The translations under genes and the position numbers were made by a program. From the NCBI RefSeq assembly GCF_030504955.1, contig NZ_JAUKTR010000001.1:559501-623500 (forward strand): a stretch of 64,000 nt of DNA, written 5' to 3'. Source of the DNA: Peiella sedimenti (lineage in GTDB: Bacteria > Pseudomonadota > Alphaproteobacteria > Caulobacterales > Caulobacteraceae). The notes under the pieces are model-generated. The model was not told the DNA's origin. It was given only the letters and a program-made list of their open reading frames with translations, and searched no databases. Every line of letters begins with the position of its first letter. Within the stretch, counting starts at the first letter, position 1. Below are positions 23,930 through 33,110 of this stretch, piece after piece.

Positions 23930-25998
23930 TGGTCCAACGCCCAGATGGCGAAGGCGTAGTCGTGGGCGATCTCCTTGAGGAAGTCGAAGCGGCCTGACGC
24001 GCCGCCGTGGCCGGCCTCCATGTTCATCTTCAGGAGGATGGGATTGCCCGAGGTGCTGGCCGGGCGCAGGCGCGCCACCCACTTGGCCGGCTCCCAGTAG
24101 GTCACGCGCGGGTCTGACAGCCCGCCCGTGGCCAGGATGGGCGGATAGGGCTGGGGCCGGATGTTGTCATAGGGGCTGTAGGCGGCGATCCAGTCATAGG
24201 CGGCGGGGTCCTCCAGCGGATTGCCCCACTCGGGCCATTCGGGGGGCGTGAGCGGCAGGGAGGCGTCGCTCATGGTGTTCAGCACATCCACGAACGGCAC
24301 CTGGCCGATGACCGCGCCCCACAGGTCGGGCCGCAGGTTGGCCACCGCGCCCATGAGCAGGCCGCCGGCCGAGCCGCCCATGGCCACGATGCGGCCGGGA
24401 CGGGTATAGCCCTGCTGGATCAGGTGTTCGGCGCAGGCGATGAAGTCGGTGAAGGTGCGGGCCTTGGTCTGCTTGCGGGCCGCTGTGAACCAGCCCCAGC
24501 CCTTGTCGGCGCCGCCGCGGATGTGGGCGATGGCGTAGATGAAGCCGCGGTCCACCAGCGACAGGCGGCTGGTCGAAAAGCCGGCGGGCATGGACAGGCC
24601 GTACGAGCCATAGCCGTAGAGCAGCACCGGCGCCGAGCCGTCGACGGGCGTCTCCTTGCGCCGAAGCAGGGAGATTGGCACCCGCGCGCCGTCATCGGCG
24701 GTGGCGTAGAGCCGCTCGACCACATAGTCCGCCGGATCATGGCCCGACGGCACCTCCTGCACCTTGCGCAAGGTCCGCTCGCGCGAGGCCATGTCGTAGT
24801 CGAAGGTCTGGGTCGGGGTGGACGGCGAGTTGTAGGCGTAGCGGGTCGTCGTCGTGGCGAACTCCGAGGCCCCGATCAGCGACAGGGCGAAGGCCGGCTC
24901 GTCCACGGCGATGGCGTGCTCCTGGCCCGCGCGCTCACGGATGACGATGCGGGTGTTGGCGTCGGTGCGCTCCTGCCGGGCCAGGTGATCCCGGGTCAGG
25001 TCGAAGGCCTCGATGAAGCGGCCGGGCGTATGCGGGACCAGGTCGCGCCAGTTGGCGCGCTGAGGCGCGTCGGTCGGCGCCGTGACGATCTTGAAATCTA
25101 TGGCCTCGTCGGCGTTGGTGCGGATGACCCAGCGGTCGCCCCAGTGGTCGGCCTGGTACTGGACGCCTGTCTGGCGCGGTTCCAGCACCTGGGGGGCGGC
25201 CTGGGGGTCGGCGGCCGGAATGAAGCGCGCCTCGGACGTCTCGTGATCGCCCGAGCCGATGACTACGAACGCGTCGTCGGCGCTGCGCCCGACGGACAGG
25301 AACATGCCGGGGTCAGGCTCCTTGTAGACCTCGGCGATCGGGCCGCCTTCGACCGCGCGGCGCAGGATCTTGTCCCCGCGTCCGTGGTCGTCCCGGTTGA
25401 TCCAGAACAGGTAGCGGCTGCACGGCGAGAAGGTCAGGGCGCCCGTGGCTGAGCCGATGGTCTCGCCCATCTGTTCGCCGGTCTTGAGGTCGCGCACGAC
25501 GATCTCGTGAACCTCGGACCCTTGGCTGTCCTCGCTGTAGGCGAACAGGCGGTGGTCAGGACTGTGGGCGGCGGCCGAAACCTCGGAATAGGCCTTGCCC
25601 TTGGCCAGTTCGTTGGCGTCCAGCAGCACCTGTTCGGGACCGCCGCCTCGCGGCCGGCGGCAGTGGCGCGGATGCTGGTCGCCGGTCTCGAAGCGGACAT
25701 AGTATTCCCACGGGCCGTCGGGAGCGGGGACGGAGGAATCGTCCTCCTTGATGCGGCCCTTCATCTCCTCGAACAGCGTCTTCTGGAGTGGCAGGGTGGC
25801 GGCCATCATCGCCTCGCGGTAGGCGTTCTCGGCGTCGAGATAGGCCTTGATGTCCGGGCGTATGGCGGCGGGATCGCGCAGAACCGCCTGCCAGTTCTCA
25901 TCCTTCAGCCAGCGATAGTCGTCCGTGCGCGCGCGGCCCAGCTGTTCGAGGGTCTGGGGGCGTTTCTCGGCGACGGGCGGCTGCGGGCGTTCGGACAT
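23926..25998 (-). CDS. Oligopeptidase B-like serine peptidase (S9A)
   Basis: Start at ATG 25998 (MSERPQPPVAEKRPQTLEQL); upstream codons have no ribosome site. The 690-residue enzyme has a propeller (about residues 70-410) and an alpha/beta-hydrolase domain. Catalytic Ser lies in MGGSAGGLLMG, Asp in GGLSDPRV and His in EAGHGGASGR. The RYLFWINRDD and LLYGYGSYGLSMP segments match oligopeptidase B. It cleaves short peptides after basic residues. It heads a two-gene unit with the acetyltransferase gene. Confidence 0.92.
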   Translation of the reverse strand: MSERPQPPVAEKRPQTLEQLGRARTDDYRWLKDENWQAVLRDPAAIRPDIKAYLDAENAYREAMMAATLPLQKTLFEEMKGRIKEDDSSVPAPDGPWEYYVRFETGDQHPRHCRRPRGGGPEQVLLDANELAKGKAYSEVSAAAHSPDHRLFAYSEDSQGSEVHEIVVRDLKTGEQMGETIGSATGALTFSPCSRYLFWINRDDHGRGDKILRRAVEGGPIAEVYKEPDPGMFLSVGRSADDAFVVIGSGDHETSEARFIPAADPQAAPQVLEPRQTGVQYQADHWGDRWVIRTNADEAIDFKIVTAPTDAPQRANWRDLVPHTPGRFIEAFDLTRDHLARQERTDANTRIVIRERAGQEHAIAVDEPAFALSLIGASEFATTTTRYAYNSPSTPTQTFDYDMASRERTLRKVQEVPSGHDPADYVVERLYATADDGARVPISLLRRKETPVDGSAPVLLYGYGSYGLSMPAGFSTSRLSLVDRGFIYAIAHIRGGADKGWGWFTAARKQTKARTFTDFIACAEHLIQQGYTRPGRIVAMGGSAGGLLMGAVANLRPDLWGAVIGQVPFVDVLNTMSDASLPLTPPEWPEWGNPLEDPAAYDWIAAYSPYDNIRPQPYPPILATGGLSDPRVTYWEPAKWVARLRPASTSGNPILLKMNMEAGHGGASGRFDFLKEIAHDYAFAIWALDQ

Positions 25999-26072
25999 GA
26001 CGATTCCCTTGTTTGGCGGGCGGACCTTGTGGCGGCGGGCGGGGGCCGTCAAATAGCGCAAGGGAGGTTCCC

Positions 26073-26873
26073 ATGTTCCAGGCGCTTGTGGTTTCGGCCG
26101 CGCTGCAGACCCAGGCCCCGGCCGAGGCCAGTTTCGTCGAGCGCATGATCGCCGCGACGGTGCAGTTGGATCAGCCGAACGGCGACGAAACACGGACGGT
26201 CGGCACGGGATTCCTCATCTATGCGCCCCGCCCGGACGGGACGCCGCGGGTCGTGCTGGTCACGGCGGCCCACGTCTTGGAGCAGATGAGCGGCGATGAG
26301 GTACGCATCGGCTGGCGGGGCCAGCTGGCCGGCGGGGCATGGCGCTATGAGCCGGAGTCGATTCCCATCCGGCAGGCGGCTACCGGCCAGAACTATTTTG
26401 TGCGCCATCCTCAGCGTGACGTGGCCGTACTCGAGGTGACGGCGCCCTTCGCCTTCGAACGCGCGGCGATTCCCCTGGCCTGGATGGCGGATGAGCGCGG
26501 GCTACTGCCCTGGGGGGTCCGGCCCGGCAGTGAGATGGCCACCCTCGGCTTCCCGAGGGGGCTGTCCGCGAACCAGGCGGGTTTTCCGATCCTGAGGACA
26601 GGCCACGTGGCCTCGTGGCCGCTGGACCCTGTGGAGGCGTTCCCGACCTTCCTGCTGGACGTGCCGGTCTTTCCGGGCAACTCCGGTGGGCCGGTCTTCG
26701 CCAGCACCCCTGCCGGACCGCTGGTGGTGGGGGTGCTGACCAAGACGGTGGAGCTGAATAGCGAGCGGCTGGGCATCGGCGTGGGCATCCACGCCGTCTA
26801 TGTGCGTGAAGCGATCAGTCTGTTGGACGCGCCGCAGGTCAGCGCGCCAGCGCCGTCCGATCCAGCGACCTGA
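26073..26873 (+). CDS. Trypsin-like serine protease
   Basis: ATG 26073 follows AGGGAGG. The 266-residue protein has a short possible export signal (MFQALVVSAALQTQAPAEAS). Catalytic His67 lies in LVTAAHVLE, Asp in RDVAVLEV, and Ser in FPGNSGGPVF, a complete trypsin triad. No PDZ domain follows, unlike DegP. It likely works in the periplasm. Its last 35 bases overlap the convergent acyl-CoA dehydrogenase gene. Confidence 0.85.
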   Translation: MFQALVVSAALQTQAPAEASFVERMIAATVQLDQPNGDETRTVGTGFLIYAPRPDGTPRVVLVTAAHVLEQMSGDEVRIGWRGQLAGGAWRYEPESIPIRQAATGQNYFVRHPQRDVAVLEVTAPFAFERAAIPLAWMADERGLLPWGVRPGSEMATLGFPRGLSANQAGFPILRTGHVASWPLDPVEAFPTFLLDVPVFPGNSGGPVFASTPAGPLVVGVLTKTVELNSERLGIGVGIHAVYVREAISLLDAPQVSAPAPSDPAT

Positions 26874-28575
26874 GCGCGGCTTCGCCCTGGCGCACGGCGC
26901 CCAGCCGTCCCGGCGCGGCGTCGAGGAGGTTGCGGGCGTAGACCTCGTAGAGAGCCCGGCGGCGCTCGACCTGCTCGCCCAACCTTTCGGCGGCGCGGAC
27001 CCCGCGCGCCAGCATCCAGCCGCCCAGGGCGTCGCCCATCAGGTTGAGGAAGGGTACGGCGCCCGCCAGGGCGTCGGCCTGACGATCCGTTCCTTGCGCC
27101 TCGAGCAGCCAGGCCGCGCCGGTCTCGACCGCGTCGAGGGCGGCGAACAGGGCAGGGTCGGCCCAGCCCGTCAGATCAGCTCGCGCTTCGGCCAGCAGAT
27201 CGCGCAGGGCCTCGCCGCCGTCGCCGGCCAGCTTGCGGCCGATCAGGTCCAGGGCCTGGACGCCGTTCGTGCCCTCATAAATCGGCGCGATCCGGGCGTC
27301 GCGATAATGCTGGGCCGCGCCGGTTTCTTCGATGAAGCCCATGCCGCCATGCACTTGCAGAGCTTGCGACGCGACCTCGACGCCCATGTCGGTGGACCAC
27401 GCCTTGGCCACCGGAGTCAGCAGCGCCTGTCGCGCCGCCCAGCGGGGCCGCTCAGCCTCAGGCCCGGAACGCGCCAGGTCGCCGGCCACGGCGCAGGACA
27501 GGCAGATGCCCCTGGCCGCCTCGATACGGGCGCGGCCCACCGCCAGCATGCGGCGCACGTCGGGATGGTCCAGGATGGGGGCGTCGGCTTCGCCGCTCCA
27601 GGCGGACCGGCCCTGGCGGCGGTCCTCGGCGTAGGCGACGGCGCCCTGGAGCGCGCGTTCGGCGATGGCCACGCCTTCGACGCCCACGGCCAGGCGCGCG
27701 GCGTTCATCATCACGAACATGTGGGCCAAGCCCTTGTTGGGCTCGCCGACCAGCTCGGCCTCGGCGCCCTCATAGGCCATGACGCAGGTGGGCGAGGCGT
27801 GGATGCCCAGCTTGTGCTCGACGCTGACGGGGTGAAAGGCGTTGCGCTCGCCCAGCGAGCCGTCGGAGTTCAGCAGATACTTGGGCGCCAGGAACAGGCT
27901 GATGCCTTTGGGGCCGGGCGGGGCGTCGGGCAGACGCGCCAGCACCATATGGACGATGTTGGGCGTCATGTCGTGATCGCCCCAGGTGATGAAAATCTTC
28001 TGGCCGGTCAGCCGGTAGCGGCCATCGCCGATCGGCTCCGCGGTGGTGCGGATTTGGCCGAGATCCGTGCCGGCCTGTGGCTCGGTCAGGACCATGGCGC
28101 CGGTCCATTCACCCGAGACCAGCTTGGGCAGATAGACGCCCTTCTGCGCCTCCGAGCCGACGGTTTCCAGGGCCTCGATGGCCGCCAGAGACAGCATGGG
28201 ACAGAGCCCGAAGGCCATGTTGGCGGCGTGAAAGGTCTCGAAACAGGCCTGCTCCAGAGCCTTGGGCAGGCCCTGGCCGCCCCATTCGGTGGAGGCCGCC
28301 AGACCCATCCAGCCGCCTTCGATGAAACGGTCATAGGCGTTCTTGAAGCCCGGCGCGGGGGTGACGTCCTTGCCGTCGCAGCGGGCGCCGGTCTGGTCCC
28401 CCGTCCGGTTCAGCGCGGCCAGCACCTCGTCAGCGGTCTGACCGGCCGCCTCTATGACGGCGGCGGCGAGATCGCCGTCCAGATCGGGCCACGCCCCTGT
28501 CTCGATCAGTCGCTCCCCCCCGGCGATGTGCAGGAAGGAAAAGGTCAGGTCTTCGATGGGCGCGCGAAAGGTCAT
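26839..28575 (-). CDS. Acyl-CoA dehydrogenase (large, DmdC-like)
   Basis: ATG 28575 (MTFRAPIEDLTFSFLHIAGG) gives 578 residues, long for the family and typical of the subgroup with an N-terminal extension and a C-terminal extra domain. Signatures are MVLTEPQAGTDLGQIRT, GQKIFITWGDHDMT and the C-terminal YEGTNGVQALDLIGRK with catalytic Glu. It uses FAD to make an enoyl-CoA. DmdC-like members act on 3-methylmercaptopropionyl-CoA, but ordinary fatty acyl-CoA is also possible. Confidence 0.88.
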   Translation of the reverse strand: MTFRAPIEDLTFSFLHIAGGERLIETGAWPDLDGDLAAAVIEAAGQTADEVLAALNRTGDQTGARCDGKDVTPAPGFKNAYDRFIEGGWMGLAASTEWGGQGLPKALEQACFETFHAANMAFGLCPMLSLAAIEALETVGSEAQKGVYLPKLVSGEWTGAMVLTEPQAGTDLGQIRTTAEPIGDGRYRLTGQKIFITWGDHDMTPNIVHMVLARLPDAPPGPKGISLFLAPKYLLNSDGSLGERNAFHPVSVEHKLGIHASPTCVMAYEGAEAELVGEPNKGLAHMFVMMNAARLAVGVEGVAIAERALQGAVAYAEDRRQGRSAWSGEADAPILDHPDVRRMLAVGRARIEAARGICLSCAVAGDLARSGPEAERPRWAARQALLTPVAKAWSTDMGVEVASQALQVHGGMGFIEETGAAQHYRDARIAPIYEGTNGVQALDLIGRKLAGDGGEALRDLLAEARADLTGWADPALFAALDAVETGAAWLLEAQGTDRQADALAGAVPFLNLMGDALGGWMLARGVRAAERLGEQVERRRALYEVYARNLLDAAPGRLGAVRQGEAALRSLDRTALAR

Positions 28576-28642
28576 GCCGACCTGATTGAGCGAAGGCGCG
28601 GGGCTTAGCAAGGCGCCGCTAGGTCAGCCTAGGCGGTGAATT

Positions 28643-28810
28643 TTACGCTCTCGTGGAGCGTTCGAGCGGGCCGTGATGGACCGCCTCGATGTTGTCGCCG
28701 TCCGGGTCGAAGGCGCGGAGAACTTCCATGGGCCCTCCATCGGCCGGGGTTCGAAACGCGCCGAGGTCCGGAACGGTCGCAAGGGCGCTTGGCGTTGCCC
28801 GCACCTTGGG
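28643..28810 (-). pseudogene. C-terminal remnant of a VOC/glyoxalase-family gene
   Basis: Translating the minus strand from 28810 to the TAA at 28643 gives about 55 residues that end in a typical VOC/glyoxalase C-terminus: AFRTPADGGPMEVLRAFDPD, then GDNIEAVHHGP. The DPDGxNIEAVHHG strand with its Glu is diagnostic. An in-frame stop lies directly upstream (28811-28813) and no N-terminal half is present, so the gene is broken. An intact VOC gene lies at 30940. Confidence 0.6.
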
Positions 28811-28846
28811 TCAGACTTGCCGCCGAAGGAGCAGGAGGAGGACGCC

Positions 28847-29407
28847 ATGGCCCGGCCCGATGAGGTGAACGGACGCTATTCGGCGGTGTCGTTGACTCTG
28901 CACTGGCTGATCGCGGCGCTGGTGGTAGGTCAGGTGCTGCTGATCATGGCGCATGACGGCGTAAGCGGCAGCGATCCAGACCCGTGGATGCCGCTGCACA
29001 AGGCGAACGGCATAATGATCCTGTTGCTGACCGTTGTGCGGATCGGCTGGCGGCTGGCGCACCCGGCCATACCCCTGCCTGACCATCTGCCCCGCTGGCA
29101 GAAGCTGATCGCGCGGGGCACTCATGTGGGCTTCTACCTTGTGCTAATCGCCATGCCGCTAGGGGGCTGGCTGGCCATGTCCTTCTTCGGGCGGCCCATC
29201 GACATGTACGGTATCTTTGATTGGCCGACTTTGCCGGTCGAGACGTCGCGCGACGCCGGCCGCAGCGTGATCGACCTGCACGAGATGCTGGCCAAGGCGC
29301 TGTACGTGCTGATCGCGGCCCACGTGGCCGGCGCGCTGAAGCATCACTTCATCAACAAGGATAACGTCGCCCGGCGCATGCTGCCCTTTCTGCCGCGCCG
29401 TCCATGA
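28847..29407 (+). CDS. Cytochrome b561 family protein
   Basis: ATG 28847 follows AGGAGGAG. The 186-residue membrane protein has four helices with heme-ligand histidines: SLTLHWLIAALVVGQ, PLHKANGIMILL, RGTHVGFYLVLIAMPLGGW and IAAHVAGALKHHFI. This is the bacterial b561 (di-heme) pattern, carrying electrons between the quinone pool and periplasmic acceptors such as superoxide. Its end overlaps the next start by four bases. Confidence 0.9.
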   Translation: MARPDEVNGRYSAVSLTLHWLIAALVVGQVLLIMAHDGVSGSDPDPWMPLHKANGIMILLLTVVRIGWRLAHPAIPLPDHLPRWQKLIARGTHVGFYLVLIAMPLGGWLAMSFFGRPIDMYGIFDWPTLPVETSRDAGRSVIDLHEMLAKALYVLIAAHVAGALKHHFINKDNVARRMLPFLPRRP

Positions 29408-30318
29408 GCGATGTGGCGCGGGCCGCCGAGGCCCTGAGGGCCGGACGGCTGGTCATCCTGCCCACCGAGACGGTCTATGGACTGGCCGCCGACGCGGGAA
29501 ACGCCGAGGCCGTGGCGATGATCTACGAAGCCAAGGGAAGGCCCAGCTTCAATCCACTGATCGCGCACGTCTTTGATGTTGTGGAGGCGCGGCGCGTCGC
29601 GGCGTTCGATGAGCGGGCTGAACGGCTGGCCGAGGCCTTCTGGCCGGGGCCGCTGACCCTGGTGCTGCCGGTGCGAACGGACGGAGGCGTCTGTGATCTG
29701 GCGCGGGCCGGGCTGGATACGGTGGCCGTTCGCGTCCCCGCCCACCCGGTCGCGCGACAGGTGCTGGAGGCGTTCGGAGGGCCGATCGTCGCGCCGTCGG
29801 CCAACCGCTCAGGACGGCCCAGTCCCACGACCTTCGCCGACGCCTTGGCCGAGACCGGCTTGGCTGCCGCCGCAGCGCTGGACGGCGGTCCGTGCGAGGT
29901 GGGGTTGGAATCGACGGTGGTCAGCCTCCTGGACCGGCCCCGGCTGCTGAGACCCGGTGCGGTGACGCGGGATCAGATCGAGGGCCTGATCGGCCCCCTC
30001 TCTGAGGCTGAAGCGGACGCAAGACGCTCGCCGGGGCGTCTTGCCGCCCACTACGCGCCGGATGCCCCGGTGCGCATCAATGTTGAGCGCCCGGCTGTGG
30101 ACGAAGCTTTCATCGCTTTTGGCGACACCCCGGTGGCGACGCCGTTCAACCTCAGCCCATCGGGCGACCTCAAGGAGGCGGCGGCGCGCCTGTTCACCCT
30201 GCTTCGCCAAGCGGACGCCACGCGTCCCGCCTGCATTGCGGTGGCGCCTGTGCCTGATGAGGGATTAGGGGAGGCCATCAACGACCGCCTGCGCCGGGCC
30301 GCCGGCGCGGTGGGGTAG
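29404..30318 (+). CDS. L-threonylcarbamoyladenylate synthase, Sua5 type
   Basis: The 304-residue protein has the YrdC fold: RLVILPTETVYGLAADAGNA, KGRPSFNPLIAH, then PSANRSGRPSPT and the LLRPGAVT segment. A C-terminal Sua5 domain follows (SPGRLAAHYAPDAPVRI to the end), so it is Sua5-like rather than short TsaC. It makes threonylcarbamoyl-AMP for tRNA t6A. Its ATG overlaps the cytochrome b561 stop (ATGA). Confidence 0.92.
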   Translation: MSDVARAAEALRAGRLVILPTETVYGLAADAGNAEAVAMIYEAKGRPSFNPLIAHVFDVVEARRVAAFDERAERLAEAFWPGPLTLVLPVRTDGGVCDLARAGLDTVAVRVPAHPVARQVLEAFGGPIVAPSANRSGRPSPTTFADALAETGLAAAAALDGGPCEVGLESTVVSLLDRPRLLRPGAVTRDQIEGLIGPLSEAEADARRSPGRLAAHYAPDAPVRINVERPAVDEAFIAFGDTPVATPFNLSPSGDLKEAAARLFTLLRQADATRPACIAVAPVPDEGLGEAINDRLRRAAGAVG

Positions 30319-30328
30319 GCGAGGGCGA

Positions 30329-30943
30329 ATGACGCCGCAGGCCTATGACGCCCTCAAACGCACGGCCCGCCGCGTGGCGCGGGCGGACGAGGCGGACGAC
30401 CTGGTGCAGACGGCGCTGGAGATCGCATTGGCGCGGGGGCGTGATCCCGCCGACGCCGCCAATCTGTCGTGGCTGAAGGGCGTCGTGCGCGTTCAGGCCA
30501 GGGCAACAGGCCGTGCGGCCGGGCGCAGGCGTGCGGGGGAAGCCGAAGCCGCGGCCCTGACCCCCGAGCAGGCGCAACCCGGGCCGGACCTGGCCAAGCC
30601 CGCGCCGCTGCTGGAAGGCTTGCCGCCTGCGTTGCGAAGGACGGCGGTGCTGGCCCTGTCGGGGTTCACCCGGGACGAGCTGCGCCACGTGCTGGGAATC
30701 AGCGACGCGGCCCTGCGTCGCCGGCTGTCGGACTTGCGCCTGCGTCTGGACGGCGAGTCGCCTCCCGAGCCGGAGCCGTCGGACCTGCAGCTTGGCCGCC
30801 TGCGCCAGGCGCTGCTGAAGCCGGTGAAGCATCAGGGCGGGCTGGGCGCCCACGACCCTGACGGACACCTTTTCGCGGTCGTGCTCACAAATCAGCGCCG
30901 CCGAACCACCAGGGACGCCGCCAACAGAGGAGATACGGCATGA
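30329..30943 (+). CDS. Sigma-70-like (ECF-type) regulatory protein
   Basis: The 204-residue protein has a weak sigma region 2 (RVARADEADDLVQTALEIAL) and a region-4-like helix-turn-helix (LPPALRRTAVLALSGFTRDE, LRHVLGISDAALRRRLSDLR). A tail of about 60 residues follows, containing KHQGGLGAHDPDGHLFAVVL. The Pro-rich linker and tail are unlike standard ECF factors. No anti-sigma gene is adjacent; the next gene overlaps by four bases and encodes a VOC protein. Confidence 0.65.
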   Translation: MTPQAYDALKRTARRVARADEADDLVQTALEIALARGRDPADAANLSWLKGVVRVQARATGRAAGRRRAGEAEAAALTPEQAQPGPDLAKPAPLLEGLPPALRRTAVLALSGFTRDELRHVLGISDAALRRRLSDLRLRLDGESPPEPEPSDLQLGRLRQALLKPVKHQGGLGAHDPDGHLFAVVLTNQRRRTTRDAANRGDTA

Positions 30944-31314
30944 TCCCCAATCCACGCGTCGGCGCGGTGGTCTTCATGGTGAAGGACATCGAGCGCAGCC
31001 ACGCCTTTTATCGCGACGCCTTCGGCCTCAACCTGGAACGCCTGCCGGGCGAGGACGGCGGAACCTGGCTGATGGGCAAGGCCGGCGAAATCAGCGTCAT
31101 CTGCTTCGAGGGTGAGGCCCAGCCGGGCCAGTCGCCCATCGTGGTGTTCGAGTTGCAGGACGGCGGCATCGACTCCGTCGCCGAGGCCCTGGCCGGAAAG
31201 GGGGTGCAGGTGGTCACGCCCGTGAGCGAAGCCCCGGGCGGCTTTTCCTTTGATTTCGCGGATCCTGACGGCCACGTCTGGAGCTGCTGGCAGTCCCAGG
31301 AAAAGCCGCGCTAA
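30940..31314 (+). CDS. VOC/glyoxalase family protein
   Basis: A 124-residue single VOC domain: GAVVFMVKDIERSHAFYRDA, FGLNLERLPG, and the C-terminal FDFADPDGHVWSCWQ. The start overlaps the sigma-like gene as ATGA, so the two are coupled. VOC enzymes bind metal and act on small electrophiles or bind antibiotics. The specific substrate is not evident. Confidence 0.85.
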   Translation: MIPNPRVGAVVFMVKDIERSHAFYRDAFGLNLERLPGEDGGTWLMGKAGEISVICFEGEAQPGQSPIVVFELQDGGIDSVAEALAGKGVQVVTPVSEAPGGFSFDFADPDGHVWSCWQSQEKPR

Positions 31315-31625
31315 CGCTCGGAAATGATGCATCCCGGCCCGGCCGATTGCACAGAGGATCTGCGGGGACCAGTCGGCCGACGCCACCGCGGGGGGCGGAA
31401 AGGCGGTCCGGCAAGGGCGGGGCGCGAGGTCGCCAGGATGATGCACGCGCCCCAAACCTTTCCGGGCCGGGATGCGTGCCTATTCGGCCAAGCTGACGCG
31501 CCCGCCGCAACCCGATTGCGCCGGATGGGCCGGAGGGGGCGGCGGAGCGGTGGAAACGCCGCCCAGAGGTGGCGCAGCGCCGCTGAAAGTCGTAACTCGT
31601 CGCCGCCGAAAGAGGAGCTCGCCCC
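31315..31625. other. Intergenic region upstream of kbl, no supported gene
   Basis: 311 bases between the VOC gene and kbl. All frames give Arg/Pro/Gly-rich shadows without ribosome sites. The only signal I can support is AGAGGAG just before the TTG start of kbl. A kbl-tdh promoter should lie here, but I could not place a convincing -35/-10 pair. Confidence 0.5.
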
Positions 31626-32816
31626 TTGCCCGACGCATTTCACGCCCGCATCACCGCCGAACTGGCCGATATCGACGCGCAAGGGCTCACCAAGCCGGAG
31701 CGTGTGATCCAGTCTCGCCAGGGTCCCGAAATCCAGGTGGGCGGCCGGCGCGTGCTGAACTTCTGCGCCAACAACTATCTCGGCCTGGCGGGGGACGAGC
31801 GTGTCGTGCAGGCGGGGATCGCCGCCCAGGAACGCTGGGGCGCCGGCACCGCGTCGGTCCGCTTCATCTGCGGCACGCTGGAGATCCACAAGGAGCTGGA
31901 GCACGCCATCGCCGATTATCTCGGCTTTGAGGACACGATCCTGTTCGCCGCCGCCTTCGACGCCAACGGCGGCATCTTCGAGCCCCTGTTCGGGGCCGAG
32001 GACGCCATCGTCTCGGACAGCCTGAACCACGCCTCGATCATCGACGGCGTCCGGCTGTGCAAGGCCAAGCGCTATCGCTTCGCCAACTCGGACATGGCCG
32101 ACCTGGAGGCCCAGCTGAAGCAGGCCCGGGCCGACGGCGCGCGCGACATCATCATCGCCACCGACGGCGCCTTCTCCATGGACGGCTACATCGCCAAGCT
32201 GGGCGAGGTCCGCGCCCTGGCCGACAAGTATGACGCGCTGATCATGGTGGACGACTGCCACGCCACGGGCTTCCTGGGTCCGCAAGGCAAGGGCTCGTTC
32301 GCTCACTGTGGGGTCAAGGTCGACTTCGTCACCGGCACCTTCGGCAAGGCGCTGGGCGGGGCCATGGGCGGCTTCATCTGCGCCACGAAGGATGTGGTGG
32401 CCCTGCTGAAACAGCGGGCGCGACCCTACCTGTTCTCGAACGCCCTGGCGCCGGCGGTCTGCGGCTCGTCCATGGAGGCGATCCGCATCGCTTCGGGCGA
32501 GGAGGGCGACAAGCTGCGCAGCCAGCTCTTCGCCAACGCCGAACGCTTCCGCGGCAAGATGGCCGAGGCGGGCTTCAACCTGCTGCCGGGCGAGCACCCC
32601 ATCATCCCGGTCATGCTGGGCGACGCCAAGCTGGCCCAGGACATGGCCGCGCGGATGCTGGAGCTGGGCGTCTATGTGATCGGCTTCTCCTTCCCGGTCG
32701 TACCCCGGGGCGCCGCGCGCATCCGCACCCAGATGTCGGCGGCCCACACCTTTGACCAGATCGATGAGGCCGTTGAGGCGTTCATCAAGGCCGGACTGGA
32801 ACTCGGCGTGATCTAA
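31626..32816 (+). CDS. kbl: Glycine C-acetyltransferase (2-amino-3-ketobutyrate CoA ligase), TTG start
   Basis: The 396-residue enzyme uses a TTG at 31626 after AGAGGAG. Alpha-oxoamine synthase motifs: FCANNYLGLAGD, GTASVRFICGTLEIHKELE, DDCHATGFLGPQGKGS and the PLP lysine near 241 in GTFGKALGGAMGG. It cleaves 2-amino-3-ketobutyrate with CoA to glycine and acetyl-CoA, the second step of threonine breakdown. The first-step enzyme Tdh is two genes downstream. Confidence 0.95.
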   Translation: MPDAFHARITAELADIDAQGLTKPERVIQSRQGPEIQVGGRRVLNFCANNYLGLAGDERVVQAGIAAQERWGAGTASVRFICGTLEIHKELEHAIADYLGFEDTILFAAAFDANGGIFEPLFGAEDAIVSDSLNHASIIDGVRLCKAKRYRFANSDMADLEAQLKQARADGARDIIIATDGAFSMDGYIAKLGEVRALADKYDALIMVDDCHATGFLGPQGKGSFAHCGVKVDFVTGTFGKALGGAMGGFICATKDVVALLKQRARPYLFSNALAPAVCGSSMEAIRIASGEEGDKLRSQLFANAERFRGKMAEAGFNLLPGEHPIIPVMLGDAKLAQDMAARMLELGVYVIGFSFPVVPRGAARIRTQMSAAHTFDQIDEAVEAFIKAGLELGVI

Positions 32817-33106
32817 TGAAGGCGCTGAAACGCTTCGCAGGCTCTTTCGTCGCTTATGACGAGTCCAACGCGGCGTTCCTTGAGCGTTTGGCGGCGAAAG
32901 ATTGGGCCGCCATCGGAGTCTATCGCTGGAACGGGCGATATAAAGGCCACCTTATTGGGCGGTTCGGCTCTCGCGCAGAGGCTGAACGTGCGACTTATTC
33001 CGCGTTCGCCGATCCGCCTTGGCCGAGGCGTTACGAAATGCCGGTGAGAGAACTATTGAACCGGCAAGCGCACTTTGAAGTGCTGTCGAGCGTAGGATTG
33101 GGATGA
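32816..33106 (+). CDS. Hypothetical protein between kbl and tdh
   Basis: A 96-residue ORF whose ATG overlaps the TAA of kbl by one base. Product: [20 protein letters not shown], then [20 protein letters not shown] and [20 protein letters not shown]. Codon choice is visibly less GC-biased than kbl or tdh (several CTT, GCA, TAT), which hints at later acquisition. It is four bases from tdh. No family is recognised and no membrane segment is seen. Confidence 0.65.
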   Translation: MKALKRFAGSFVAYDESNAAFLERLAAKDWAAIGVYRWNGRYKGHLIGRFGSRAEAERATYSAFADPPWPRRYEMPVRELLNRQAHFEVLSSVGLG

Positions 33107-33110
33107 AGCA

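Noticed and set aside
26800..28608. Long plus-strand ORF (about 600 codons) across the acyl-CoA dehydrogenase gene
   Set aside because: It is the antisense shadow of a conserved gene, rich in Gly, Ala, Arg and Gln without domains or ribosome site, as expected in high-GC DNA.
31311..32747. 478-codon minus-strand ORF over kbl
   Set aside because: Antisense shadow of kbl with no start signal; kbl motifs on the plus strand are complete.
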